DNA from: Acrocarpospora macrocephala
GTDB lineage: Bacteria > Actinomycetota > Actinomycetes > Streptosporangiales > Streptosporangiaceae
Assembly (NCBI RefSeq): GCF_009687865.1
Contig: NZ_BLAE01000026.1
Span: forward strand, 77,793-141,792
Direction of reading: 5' to 3'
Length of the DNA stretch: 64,000 bases
A program made the position numbers and the translations under genes. Under the pieces are notes generated by a model. That model had not been told where the DNA came from. It made no database searches and worked only from the letters and a program-made list of their open reading frames with translations. Positions 44,743-54,416 of this stretch are shown here, piece after piece (within the stretch, counting starts at the first letter, position 1; each line of letters starts with the position of its first letter).

Positions 44743-47700
44743 CGACGTTGTCGAAGAACGACGGCGCGATCTGCGCCGCACTGGCCCTGACCGCACATTA
44801 CTTCCCTGACCACGACGAAGATGGCGCCTTGCTCGGGTCGTTCAAGTACGCCGCGTTCCTGCTGAGCGGCCACTACGACAAATGGTCTCGCTGGCGAGGA
44901 CTGGCCCAGGAGGAGAAACAGCGAATTGCGGCCGTTCTCGCCCTGGCTCCAGATGACCTCTCCAAGAGCCCGGTGTTCGGCGTCAGGGCCCGCAAGTTAC
45001 TGATCGGAAACGATCAGAGATCCGCACCATGGCCGTTCCGGCTGGCGGGCGACAACCCGGGGAAGGCAACGGCCGCAGTTCCCATGGTCGGCGGGTCTCT
45101 GCTTGCCTACGTGGACCGAACCTTGGATCGGCTCGGCAAAGACCATCGGCGACGACGCCCGGTCAAGCCCGCTACCCCGGGCGAATGGCTGACCGGCACC
45201 CGATACGTCACCGGCCACGGCCTGGTTCAAGGCAAAGTCATCATCCCCGACTTCGACACCGATGCCGTCGGGCAGCCACTGGAAGTCATTACTGTCCCCT
45301 ACCAGCCGGACATCACCATCAAGGTCCCCGAACTGCTGGACGTGGCCGGTGAGATCGATCTGCGCTACCCGGCTGAACAGCGGTACCTGCAACAAGTCCT
45401 CACCGATCTGACCCGGGAGCTGAACACCAAGGACAGCATCAAGGCCAGCGAAGCGATCCGTCTGCTGGCGGGACCGATGGAAATCCTGAACGCCCCCACC
45501 GGAACCGGCAAGAGCGTGTTCGTTCGAGTCGCCGCCTCCTGGTTCGCGCTCAACGGCATGACCATCACGATCGTGCTGCCGACCGTGGACGCCACCCTCA
45601 GCACCGCCTGGGACATTCACGAGGACCTGCAGTACCTGAGCAAACATCACAATCTGCCAAGCCCACCGACGTGCACCCCTTTGATGTCTCCATTCGGGCT
45701 GCACGACCGGGCGATGAAAGCCGCCGGCCGAATCGAAGGATCGCTCCTCCAACAATCAGCCAAGTCACGCTGGAAAATCGACCAGCTGTCCTACGGGTGT
45801 GCTCTCAAGCCGCTCACCCAGATCAGCCACGCCTACCTGCCCGGAGAGGAGACCTGCCGACAGCTGATCACCCCTCCACCGGGCAAGGGAAACCGCACCT
45901 GCCCGTGGATGGCAACGACCTGCGGCAAATTCGAGCAACACCGGCAGGCCATCACCGCCTCCGTCCTGGTGACCAACCACCACAATCTGATGATGGGGAA
46001 TTTTCCCCTGGGCGTCGTTCTGGAGGGGCGTCTGGTCGCCGACATGAGTGTCGCCGAACTGGTGCTGCGCCGCTCCCACATAGTCATGATCGACGAAGTC
46101 GACCAGTTCCAGTCCGTCGCCGTCGGACAGTGCGCCAGCGAAATCGTCCTGGACTCCCGGCACCGGCGCACCGTGCCTCTCCGTCAGTTGGATGAGGAGA
46201 AGTCCCGCCTGCCTGTTGAGGCGGTCAAAGACCTCTGCCCGACGATCAGTCACGCCCGCTACCTCGCGGAGTTCCTTCTGGCGGGGATCTGCACCGACGA
46301 CATCCATCTTCGTCATTACGAGGGAAGCGGCCCCGCCCGAGACCGGCAAGGAGTGAACACCACCGGCTGGCACCTGGCCGGAGGCCGTGACCGCAGGCTG
46401 ATCAAGCTCCTGTTCCCCGATGCAGGCATCACCAACGACCAGGAGATCCCCAGGGAACTGTTTGACAAGCTCAATGCGCTTCATCCCGTACAGCCCGGCT
46501 CCAGCGCAGACGCTCGGCCTCGCGACAGCAAGGGAGTTCAACTGTGCGTCCACCTGAGTAAGGTCAGAGATCTCCTGGAAAAGGTCCTGGCACCGCGCGG
46601 CGAAGATCTGCTCACTCAGGTGAAATTGGACCTGGACGAAGCGCTGACGAAGATCGTCACCGACCCGCACGAACGCAGCGAGGCAATCGAGCTCCTGCTC
46701 GTACGGACCTGGCTGAGCGAACTTGACGAGGCCCTGGCTCTCCTGCGCGCCAAGACCGCACAACTGCGCTCGGTCGGAATGCAATCAGCCCGTGAACTCG
46801 CTGAACGACTCGAATCGAAAATCGGCAGGAACATCCTGCCGTACGGGATGCTCGGCGGAGCAATCATCGGATACCGCGTCACCGGCCTGGACGACCCCGG
46901 CAAGAACGCCGAACTCACGGCGCAGTGCATCACCGGCGACCCACACACCTACACCGCCCAGTTGGGCAGCATCCTAGCCCTCGCCCTGGCCGGAGTAGAG
47001 CGCCCCGTCATGGGCCTGTCGGCCACCGCCTACTTCCCCCAAGCAGTCCGCGAGCACGTCCACACCGAGGTCAAGTGGTGGATGACCGACGCCGCGCCTG
47101 ACAGCATCCGCGCGGAACGCCACATGATCACCGACGCGGTCACCAACCGAGCCATCCAGATCTCCGGCATCCCGCAAGCCCTCAAACGCCAAGCGCTAAT
47201 CGCCCTCGGCGAGCGGCTGTACGACACCGTCATCCATGACGAACTCAGCCGGATCAAGCGCAATGATCCCGACCGGGCCCATGCCGCCGTAGTTGTGAAC
47301 TCCTATGAGCACTGCCGGTATCTGGCCACCGGCATTCACAACGCCGGCCGGTTCACCGACGGTCTCTGCGTGGCTGTGCCAGCCGACGCAGGGCGACGTG
47401 AGCAGCTACGACGTATCGTCCCGCTGCCCCCAGGGATCGTGGAACTAATCCCGGATGAGTTCGAGACCTTCCCCACACGCGGCAAGATCCTCATCGTGCC
47501 GATGGCACGGATCGCACGTGGCTTGAATATCGTCATCGGCACCAAGTCAGCGATCACTCCGGTCTACCTATGCACTCGACCGCTGGCCCTGCTCACCGAT
47601 CCTCCCGAGATGTACGCCAGTGTCAACGCCGCCGGACTGCGGGCACTGCCACTCCAGCCCAGCGAGGACCCGATCACAGCCCTGGCGGATGCACGGCAGG

Positions 47701-48026
47701 CCGCCTGGGAACGCCTAGGGATCATCATGCGGTCGGCGCCCGGATTCGTCGCCGCCCGTCCCGAACTCCAGGAGGAGATCGTCGCAGGCATGATCGTCGA
47801 CATGATCCAACTCGCCGGGCGAGCACGGCGAGGCGGCACCGACATGACCCTGCACCTCGTCGACTACGCCTTCCACGAAGACTCCTGGCAATCCGATCTC
47901 GCCAACATCCTGCGACGCATGTACGACGGCTGGCATCCTGAAATACGCCGCCAAATGAACGCGATTTACCGCGAGGCGCTGGCCGCCTTCCTCGCCTATG
48001 CCGGCATCGATATCAGCGACGAATAA
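44733..48026 (+). CDS. DinG-type superfamily 2 helicase of pPIWI-RE module
   Basis: 1097 residues. Walker A NAPTGTGKSVFVR (~253-265), a four-Cys cluster (Cys ~355, 374, 390, 396) in the XPD/DinG iron-sulphur position, Walker B VMIDEVDQF (~451-459) and motif VI QLAGRARRGGTDMTLHLVDYAFH near the C-terminus identify a DinG-like helicase with an Fe-S domain. The ~250 residue N-terminal extension is specific and unassigned. It overlaps the REase-like gene and precedes pPIWI-RE by 44 bases. It should unwind DNA or R-loops for the module. Confidence 0.88.
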   Translation: MGMTTLSKNDGAICAALALTAHYFPDHDEDGALLGSFKYAAFLLSGHYDKWSRWRGLAQEEKQRIAAVLALAPDDLSKSPVFGVRARKLLIGNDQRSAPWPFRLAGDNPGKATAAVPMVGGSLLAYVDRTLDRLGKDHRRRRPVKPATPGEWLTGTRYVTGHGLVQGKVIIPDFDTDAVGQPLEVITVPYQPDITIKVPELLDVAGEIDLRYPAEQRYLQQVLTDLTRELNTKDSIKASEAIRLLAGPMEILNAPTGTGKSVFVRVAASWFALNGMTITIVLPTVDATLSTAWDIHEDLQYLSKHHNLPSPPTCTPLMSPFGLHDRAMKAAGRIEGSLLQQSAKSRWKIDQLSYGCALKPLTQISHAYLPGEETCRQLITPPPGKGNRTCPWMATTCGKFEQHRQAITASVLVTNHHNLMMGNFPLGVVLEGRLVADMSVAELVLRRSHIVMIDEVDQFQSVAVGQCASEIVLDSRHRRTVPLRQLDEEKSRLPVEAVKDLCPTISHARYLAEFLLAGICTDDIHLRHYEGSGPARDRQGVNTTGWHLAGGRDRRLIKLLFPDAGITNDQEIPRELFDKLNALHPVQPGSSADARPRDSKGVQLCVHLSKVRDLLEKVLAPRGEDLLTQVKLDLDEALTKIVTDPHERSEAIELLLVRTWLSELDEALALLRAKTAQLRSVGMQSARELAERLESKIGRNILPYGMLGGAIIGYRVTGLDDPGKNAELTAQCITGDPHTYTAQLGSILALALAGVERPVMGLSATAYFPQAVREHVHTEVKWWMTDAAPDSIRAERHMITDAVTNRAIQISGIPQALKRQALIALGERLYDTVIHDELSRIKRNDPDRAHAAVVVNSYEHCRYLATGIHNAGRFTDGLCVAVPADAGRREQLRRIVPLPPGIVELIPDEFETFPTRGKILIVPMARIARGLNIVIGTKSAITPVYLCTRPLALLTDPPEMYASVNAAGLRALPLQPSEDPITALADARQAAWERLGIIMRSAPGFVAARPELQEEIVAGMIVDMIQLAGRARRGGTDMTLHLVDYAFHEDSWQSDLANILRRMYDGWHPEIRRQMNAIYREALAAFLAYAGIDISDE

Positions 48027-48070
48027 CCGCTGCACCCTGTCCCTGGCTTCCCCAAGGAGAGCAAAAGCAT

Positions 48071-50815
48071 ATGCCCGCGAAACTCCGTCGGCACCTGGAC
48101 ATGCTGGCCTATCGATGCACCCCTCGGCTGCTCGGGGACGCCGCCGTCTACCTCCGCGAATTCGACAAGGGTGTCCTGTCCATGTGGCGCATGCTGGACC
48201 GCGACTACCGGACTCGAATGAACAACGAGGAGGCACAAGCCCCCTACTCCATCGCCACGAACGCACTGCGCTTCATGACCGGCGGATACGCCCACCTCGA
48301 CACCGACCGCGGCTACCTCGTCACCCGCGAACCCATAGACGACGACCTCTTATGCGACACCTTCACCCTGTTGACCAGGCTGGCAGCCGGATACCATATC
48401 GACGCCATCGACCTGCGTGATCCCAGCAGCCTCGCAACCCGCATCGCCGAGACTCCCCAGCAGTCGCGGTTGCTGGCCGACTACCTCCGCAAGACCGAAC
48501 ACAGGCAACCGGACGCATGGCCTTGGGTATACCGCTGTGCGACCTGGGACCTGGCTCGCGAGTTGAGCCGACATGTGTGGGAGGTCGACGGCAAGGAGAT
48601 CACCTTGCGGCCAGACAGCCACGGCGGCTTCATCGCCTGGGATCACCCCTGGTCGGACAAGACCGGGACCGCGCACTCCCTCGCCCGCTGCCGCATGCTC
48701 ATGAAGACCCTGCCAAACATTTCCGACCCGGTCATCCTGCTGTCTGCGGCCGCCACCCGCATCCAGAGCGGCATGGCCTATGCCAGGACTGCCCTGGTCG
48801 AGCAAGCCGACCCCGAACTCCCGATCATCGCAGTCGAGATGGCCGGCCGCGGACGCATCCGGACGATCCACCGGTTGACCTTGGAGACCCTCGCCAAACT
48901 CAAAGTTGATCATTCAATTCTTCAGGGCATCCAAGACCGGGTCGACCAAGAGGAAAACGCAAGGCAAGAAGCGGAGGAGAAAGGCGAAGATCGCTGGTAC
49001 GCGCCGGGGGGACCCCTAGGGCGCATCCGGCCAATCCAAGGAAAACGCTTCAAGTTCCCGATCGGAACCGGCGTCGGCCTGTTCTTCGAACGTGAACTCG
49101 ACCGGCACTTCCGTGAAGTGTTCGACGACGCCGCGATCAGCCCCCGCGTCGTCATCGATACCGTCCAAATGAAGCAGCGCAAGCAGGCAGACATCCTCTC
49201 CACCCCCGACGAGGTGGCCCGCTCGCTGCGCACCATGGGATACAGCCACCTGCGCTTGGTCTGCCTGTGGTACAAGGACGAGAACCGGCAACGCATGATC
49301 AGAGGCCTCTGTAAGGCCTATGGTCTCGACCCAGCGCAGATCGACCCCGCCGAAGGGGTGCCGATCCCGTTACTCCCCGACACGGTCAGCGTCGTCTTCC
49401 ACGAGGTACCGACCTTCCTCAAGCATGGGCCTGACTCCGGACGGGAAGCCGACCTCGCCGACATCACCTCCTTGAAGAAGACGCCCGGCACGCTAGTCGG
49501 TGTCTGGGCCGAGACGGAGTGGGATGGCCAGGACGACGAGGAAGATCCAGAAGAAGGTGGGCAAGAGCCGAACACCGAGCTGCAGGACGCCTCCGTACCG
49601 CAGGCTTCGAACGGCAAGCCAAGTGAGAACGAGGACGCCAAGCACCGCAGCCGCCGCACGCTCGCTGACCTCGGAGTCGCCTCTCAGTTCATGAAAGATG
49701 CCAACAGGCGCGCAACAGGCCCGGACCATCCGGCAATATACGCGCAGTTGGACCTAAGCCGGAGCCTGGGCATCATCGACCGGCGCATCGACAACGTCAT
49801 GGTCGACGCTATCGGACCGTTCCCAGCCGACGGGGTCGCACATTGCGCGATCCATGTCCGCCGCCAGAGCAAACGTCGCGGCGAGAGGGCTGCGAAGATC
49901 TGCATCACCGCCACAGTCCTCAAGCCGCCCGCTACGACAGGCGATGCCTGGACGCTGCATGGTTGGAGCTACACCGACCGGCGCTGGCAGCCCTACGGCC
50001 AAGCCCAAACCGCTTTTCACGCCCGGGACTATCCCGATGGGAAGTTGACCGAACTTCTCGACGACAACAGAGGCTACAAAGTCGTCGCGAGCACTATCGA
50101 TCAAGCCCTCAACGATCTCGCCCGCTACCTCGATGGCATCCCCTACACCGTCACCGTCGACGGGACGGCCACCCGCCGCTTGTGGGATGGCCTGCATAAC
50201 AACAAGCAGGGGGAGGCAGGCAAGCCCGGCACGACCTGGCTCCCTGGACACACGCTGAAACCCAGGTACCAGCCGATCGCGGTGATCCGACTCAACAAGG
50301 ACACCGAAGAGACGCCCCGACCCTTCGGGGCAACCTGGATCGACGAGGAAGAGGAGATAGACAAGAAGGACACTGCCACCAGCTTGTTCCGGATCGAAAC
50401 CGACTTCGGTCACCCGGCCTGGCTTCTGGTCACGGTCCCACCCCAGTTCGACGGTGCCAAGACCGGACGGCTGGGCAAGAAGAACACCCGGTGGACCGCC
50501 GACCATGGTTCAAACATCGAAGGACAGCTACGCAAGAACGAGGTCGCGGCGAACTGGTACGCGATGACCGCCACCGAGATCTATGTGATCCCGCTCAGGG
50601 ACGATGTTCCACCGCAACCACTCGCCCGGATGACAGCCAGACTCTGCCACCAGCCACTGACCTGGTCTAACCGCACCCGCTACTGCGTGCACCTGCACGC
50701 CGCCCAGAAGATGGACAAAGACCACCCGCAGTACCGGCGCTCCGAACTGCCCGATAACCCAGAAGCTGATACTCCGGACGACTTCACGACAGGCGAAGAG
50801 TTCGTCGCTGATTGA
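48071..50815 (+). CDS. pPIWI-RE family protein (prokaryotic PIWI-domain, RNase H fold)
   Basis: 914 residues, ATG with AGGAGA 10 bases upstream. The N-terminal ~450 residues include VIDTVQMKQRKQADIL and GYSHLRLVCLWYKDENRQR. A charged low-complexity linker (EEDPEEGGQEPNTE) leads to a C-terminal RNase H-like region ending VHLHAAQKMDKDHPQYRR, which fits the pPIWI-RE RNase H domain and its TWSNRTRY segment. The pairing with the DinG helicase and REase is the diagnostic context. Guide, target and catalytic residues cannot be decided from sequence alone; I cannot confirm the R and E signature at exact positions. Confidence 0.72.
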   Translation: MPAKLRRHLDMLAYRCTPRLLGDAAVYLREFDKGVLSMWRMLDRDYRTRMNNEEAQAPYSIATNALRFMTGGYAHLDTDRGYLVTREPIDDDLLCDTFTLLTRLAAGYHIDAIDLRDPSSLATRIAETPQQSRLLADYLRKTEHRQPDAWPWVYRCATWDLARELSRHVWEVDGKEITLRPDSHGGFIAWDHPWSDKTGTAHSLARCRMLMKTLPNISDPVILLSAAATRIQSGMAYARTALVEQADPELPIIAVEMAGRGRIRTIHRLTLETLAKLKVDHSILQGIQDRVDQEENARQEAEEKGEDRWYAPGGPLGRIRPIQGKRFKFPIGTGVGLFFERELDRHFREVFDDAAISPRVVIDTVQMKQRKQADILSTPDEVARSLRTMGYSHLRLVCLWYKDENRQRMIRGLCKAYGLDPAQIDPAEGVPIPLLPDTVSVVFHEVPTFLKHGPDSGREADLADITSLKKTPGTLVGVWAETEWDGQDDEEDPEEGGQEPNTELQDASVPQASNGKPSENEDAKHRSRRTLADLGVASQFMKDANRRATGPDHPAIYAQLDLSRSLGIIDRRIDNVMVDAIGPFPADGVAHCAIHVRRQSKRRGERAAKICITATVLKPPATTGDAWTLHGWSYTDRRWQPYGQAQTAFHARDYPDGKLTELLDDNRGYKVVASTIDQALNDLARYLDGIPYTVTVDGTATRRLWDGLHNNKQGEAGKPGTTWLPGHTLKPRYQPIAVIRLNKDTEETPRPFGATWIDEEEEIDKKDTATSLFRIETDFGHPAWLLVTVPPQFDGAKTGRLGKKNTRWTADHGSNIEGQLRKNEVAANWYAMTATEIYVIPLRDDVPPQPLARMTARLCHQPLTWSNRTRYCVHLHAAQKMDKDHPQYRRSELPDNPEADTPDDFTTGEEFVAD

Positions 50816-50825
50816 GGGAGACAGC

Positions 50826-50888
50826 ATGGACGAACTCGAAGCACGGCTTGCCGCCCACCTGGGCTTTGCCGGAGAGCACACCAGCTAA
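50826..50888 (+). CDS. Possible 20-residue ORF after pPIWI-RE
   Basis: ATG with GGGAGAC upstream, 11 bases after the pPIWI-RE stop, reads MDELEARLAAHLGFAGEHTS then TAA. It may be a truncated remnant of a further gene or a real micropeptide. Its ribosome site and tight spacing favour translation, but nothing is known. Confidence 0.35.
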   Translation: MDELEARLAAHLGFAGEHTS

Positions 50889-50906
50889 AGCATGCGCCGG
50901 GCCGCC

Positions 50907-50931
50907 GCAGGTCGAGGTTCTGCGCACCTGC
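50907..50931 (+). terminator. Weak hairpin after the pPIWI-RE module
   Basis: GCAGGT (50907-50912) pairs with ACCTGC (50926-50931), a 6 bp stem with 13 base loop, between the module and the convergent regulator gene. It is too short for confidence. Confidence 0.3.
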
Positions 50932-50942
50932 TGGCTAGCGAG

Positions 50943-52088
50943 TCATTTCGCAAGGCGTCGATACTCGGAGGGTGTCTTTCCGGTGTGGCGCTTGAAGGCG
51001 ACGCTGAGGTACTCGACGTGCGTGAAATCGAGGCGGTCCGAGATCTGCTGCAGGGTGAGGTCGGTGCTTGACAGCAACTCGGTGACCCGGGTCATGCGGG
51101 CGCGTGTGATCTCGGCATGGGTCGTCCTGCCGATGGTGTTCAGGAAGCGTCGATCCAGAGCGCCCCTCGACAAGCCGACGTGCCGGCGGACCGTGTCGGT
51201 GGAGATGTTTTCGTGGGCGTGCTGCCGGATAAAGCGTAGCGAGCGTGCGACGAGGACATCCTCGACCGACAGGACGTCTGACGACTGGCGTGTCACGACA
51301 CGCAAGGGTTTGAGGAGTTGTTGCTCTGGCGGTACCTCGGCTCCGTCCATCATCTCGTCGAGCAGGCGCGCGGCGAGAAAGCCCGCGCCTCGTGCGTCCG
51401 GCTCGATGCTCGAGAGTGGGGGTGAGCTGAGGTTTCCGATCAATTCGTCGTTGTCGACCCCGAGCACCGCGACTTCATCGGGTACGGCTACCCTGGCGAT
51501 CTTGCAGGCCTCGAGCACCTCCAAGCCCGCGATGTCGTAGCACGCCATCACGCCGACGGGTTTCGGAAGCGAGGCGATCCACTGGGCAAGGCGGCTCCGG
51601 TCGATGGAGCACCTTCCGGAGGGGGTCATCGCGTACTCGAAAGGGGTTGCCCCACGTTCGAGGACGAGCCGTCGGTACGAGGCGCCGCGGTGCTGTGACC
51701 AGCCGAAGCGTGGATCGCCGCAGAATGCGAAGTTCCGCAGGCCGCGCTCCGCGAAGTGGTCGATCGCCCAGGAGGCGATCGACGCGTCATCTGTCTCCAC
51801 GCCTGGAAGCTCCGGCGCCAAACGGGCGGCGCTGAGGTCTACCGTGGGCAACCCCAGCCGGCGGACGATGCCGACGCACTCGCGGTTCTCTATCCGCGCC
51901 AGTATCCCGTCGCCTTCCCACTCCTCGAGCCACGAATAGTCGATCTCGAGGCGGCTGTGCTCGGCGAAGTACATCGACCAGTCGGGTCGGACCGCGACGA
52001 ATCGCCGTACGCCCTCCAGCAGGCCCCGTGCGTACTGGTTCGACGTCTCGATGATCAGCGCCACCTGGCGTGGTTGCGAACTGCGCAT
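50943..52088 (-). CDS. XylR-type regulator (LacI-like sensor plus AraC HTH)
   Basis: 381 residues. The N-terminal two-thirds is a LacI/periplasmic-binding-like sugar-sensing domain (RQVALIIETSNQYARGLLEGVRRF...VAVLGVDNDELIGNLSSPPLSSIEPD). The C-terminal ~100 residues are an AraC HTH (DTVRRHVGLSRGALDRRFLNTIGRTTHAEITRARMTRVTELLSSTDLTLQQISDRLDF). This layout is that of E. coli XylR. It lies divergent from the dehydrogenase/ABC operon and faces the 26 bp palindrome, its likely operator. Confidence 0.92.
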   Translation of the reverse strand: MRSSQPRQVALIIETSNQYARGLLEGVRRFVAVRPDWSMYFAEHSRLEIDYSWLEEWEGDGILARIENRECVGIVRRLGLPTVDLSAARLAPELPGVETDDASIASWAIDHFAERGLRNFAFCGDPRFGWSQHRGASYRRLVLERGATPFEYAMTPSGRCSIDRSRLAQWIASLPKPVGVMACYDIAGLEVLEACKIARVAVPDEVAVLGVDNDELIGNLSSPPLSSIEPDARGAGFLAARLLDEMMDGAEVPPEQQLLKPLRVVTRQSSDVLSVEDVLVARSLRFIRQHAHENISTDTVRRHVGLSRGALDRRFLNTIGRTTHAEITRARMTRVTELLSSTDLTLQQISDRLDFTHVEYLSVAFKRHTGKTPSEYRRLAK

Positions 52089-52102
52089 GTGAGAAATCTA
52101 AG

Positions 52103-52128
52103 CCACCATGCGAAATTTCGCATGGTGG
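52103..52128. promoter_or_regulatory. Perfect 26 bp palindrome, XylR-type regulator operator
   Basis: Two 13-base arms, CCACCATGCGAAA and its complement, meet at an AAATTT centre without a gap. It lies 15 bases from the regulator start and 45 bases before the first dehydrogenase start, so it can control both divergent promoters. Confidence 0.85.
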
Positions 52129-52172
52129 GTGAACATTCCCGCTCCTAGCCTCGTCCATGAGGAGGCAACAAC

Positions 52173-53270
52173 ATGACTCGAAAGACACGGATTGCTATCG
52201 CGGGGCTTGGTTTCGGCGCGGAGTTCATCCCGATCTACCAGGCGCATCCGGCGGTCGAACTTGTCGCACTCTGTCAGCGCACGGAGTCGAAACTCGAAAA
52301 GGTCGCTGATCATTTCGGCATCGCAGGTCGTTACACAAGCTTTGAAGCGATGGTTGAGGACCCTTCGATCGACGCTATCCACATCAACACGCCGATTCCC
52401 GATCATGCATCTCAGTCAGTGCTCGCGCTCCGCGCGGGAAAGCACGTCGCGTGCACCGTCCCCATGGCGTCGACGCTCAACGACTGCGTGGCGATCGCGC
52501 AGGCTGCCGAGGACTCCGGCAAGAACTACATGATGATGGAGACGGTGGTCTACTCGCGTGAGTTCCTCTACGTCCAGCACCTGCGCGACGAGGGCCTGCT
52601 CGGACGTATCCAGTTCATGCGCGGCTCGCATTTCCAGAATATGGCGGGGTGGCCGTCGTACTGGGAGGGTCTCCCGCCAATGCATTACGCCACCCACGCC
52701 GTCTCCCCTGTCCTCGCGCTGCTCGGCAAACCTGCCGCGAGCGTGACCTGCGTGGGCTCTGGGCGCATTTCCGACGAGCTGATGGCCCGGTACGGATCCC
52801 CATTCGCCGTGGAGAGCGCGCTGGTCGATGTCGTGGACTCCGACGTGAAGGCAGAGGTGTCCCGGGCACTGTTCGCCACCTCACACGAGTACGTCGAGAG
52901 CTTCGACGTCTTCGGCAGTAAGGCGTCGTTCCGGTGGGCGGCGACCGAGGCGGGCGCCCACGTACTGCATGTCGACGACGTTCCCCAGCCGGTGGAGGTG
53001 CCCGACTTCGCCGCTATGCTCCCTGAGGAGATCCGTCCCTTCACGACGAGCGGCGTGTACTCCGAGGAGAACGAACATCTGTCGTTCATCCAGGGGAGCG
53101 GCCACGGCGGCTCGCATCCCCACCTGGCGCACGAGTTCGTCTCCAGCATCGCCGAGGGGCGGCCCGCGCGGATCGACCACCTAGTCGCCGCGAACTGGAC
53201 GTCAGTGGGCCTTCTGGCGCACGAGTCCGCCTCGCGCGGCGGCGAGAAGATCCACATTCCGGCCATCTGA
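52173..53270 (+). CDS. Gfo/Idh/MocA-family dehydrogenase, first
   Basis: 365 residues. The Rossmann motif IAIAGLGFGAEFIPIYQAHP and the conserved ITP-like motif HINTPIPDHASQSVLALRAGKHVACTVPMA mark a Gfo/Idh/MocA NAD(P)-dependent sugar/inositol dehydrogenase. The usual EKP motif is replaced by CTVPM, with the catalytic Lys lacking there, so activity may be altered. It is first in the operon of two dehydrogenases and ABC genes. It probably acts in catabolism of the imported sugar or sugar derivative. Confidence 0.9.
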   Translation: MTRKTRIAIAGLGFGAEFIPIYQAHPAVELVALCQRTESKLEKVADHFGIAGRYTSFEAMVEDPSIDAIHINTPIPDHASQSVLALRAGKHVACTVPMASTLNDCVAIAQAAEDSGKNYMMMETVVYSREFLYVQHLRDEGLLGRIQFMRGSHFQNMAGWPSYWEGLPPMHYATHAVSPVLALLGKPAASVTCVGSGRISDELMARYGSPFAVESALVDVVDSDVKAEVSRALFATSHEYVESFDVFGSKASFRWAATEAGAHVLHVDDVPQPVEVPDFAAMLPEEIRPFTTSGVYSEENEHLSFIQGSGHGGSHPHLAHEFVSSIAEGRPARIDHLVAANWTSVGLLAHESASRGGEKIHIPAI

Positions 53271-53303
53271 TACTGCCTCCTTACCACGATTGAGAGAGAA
53301 ACC

Positions 53304-54416
53304 ATGCGTGTAGGAATTCTGGGTTGCGGTTACATCGCACAGTCTCGTCATCTGCCGGCGATCCGCGAGATCGCCGGGATCGAGCTTGCCGCCCTTTGCG
53401 ACTTGTCGGCCGGCACCCTGCAGTTGGTGGCGGATTACCACAACGTCGCGACCCGGTACACGTCGTACGCCGAGATGCTCGCGGACGACACTCTTGACGC
53501 GATCGGCGTGCTCAGTTACGACCACGCCGCCGACATCCTGGCCGCATTGCGGGCGGGCAAGCATGTGATGACCGAGAAGCCGCTGGCGTTCACGGTCGGC
53601 GAAGCCGAGGAGATCAAGGCGGTTCTCGCTGAGAATCCCGATCTGGTCCTGCAGGTGGGATATCAGAAACTGCACGATCCGGCCGTCCTCTGGCTGGCCG
53701 ACAAGGTGCGCGGCGTCGCGCCTCGTGCCGTGGAGATCCACGATTACGGCGCCATCCTCGCGCGCGTCCGGGGTGACTTCGGTCCGATCTTCCGGGTCGA
53801 TGATCTTCCTGATGTGGGCGGCGCGGCGGTGCGCACCACTGTCGCCGCGACGGGGAAGGCGGCTCAAGTGAACCCGGACGTCGCCAGCCGGATCGCCGCG
53901 ACCTTGCCGGCGACCCACGCGTCCTTCGTCGAGACCTACCTGACCGGTCTCATGCTGGGGTCGCACGACTTCAGCGTGCTCAATTTCTGCTACGGGATGC
54001 CCCGGCAGGTGCTCTTCGCCCACACGACCGGGCCGAAGCATCTGCAGGCGGTGCTGGAGCTCGAGAACGGCGCCCTGTGCAACGTCGACCTGCAGCTGGG
54101 GACCAGCTACGGCTGGTGGGACGAGCGCTTCTCGGTATACGGCGACGACGACCAGGTCGATCTTCGCTTCGGCAACCCGTTCCTGGCCTTCTCGGGCACC
54201 GAGATCGTCACCCGTTCGACCGTCAACGACAATGACCGCACGCTCGCGAGTTCGTACCGCGGCTACGAGGACGGTTTCAAGAACGAGTGGATCCACTTCC
54301 GTGACGCCGTCGCGGGGGAGGTAGCTGTCCGCTCGACCGCCGACATCGCCGCCGACGACATCCGTCTCGTGCGTGACATCGTCACACGATTGCCCGTACC
54401 TTCAGCAGGCTCGTGA
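53304..54416 (+). CDS. Gfo/Idh/MocA-family dehydrogenase, second
   Basis: 370 residues, AGAGAGAAACC upstream of ATG. The N-terminus VGILGCGYIAQSRHLPAIREIAGIELAALCDLS is a Rossmann motif, and GKHVMTEKPLAFTVGEAEEI carries the EKP motif with the Lys that is typical of active members. It overlaps the permease start. It probably oxidises or interconverts a sugar or inositol derivative, together with the first dehydrogenase. Confidence 0.92.
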   Translation: MRVGILGCGYIAQSRHLPAIREIAGIELAALCDLSAGTLQLVADYHNVATRYTSYAEMLADDTLDAIGVLSYDHAADILAALRAGKHVMTEKPLAFTVGEAEEIKAVLAENPDLVLQVGYQKLHDPAVLWLADKVRGVAPRAVEIHDYGAILARVRGDFGPIFRVDDLPDVGGAAVRTTVAATGKAAQVNPDVASRIAATLPATHASFVETYLTGLMLGSHDFSVLNFCYGMPRQVLFAHTTGPKHLQAVLELENGALCNVDLQLGTSYGWWDERFSVYGDDDQVDLRFGNPFLAFSGTEIVTRSTVNDNDRTLASSYRGYEDGFKNEWIHFRDAVAGEVAVRSTADIAADDIRLVRDIVTRLPVPSAGS

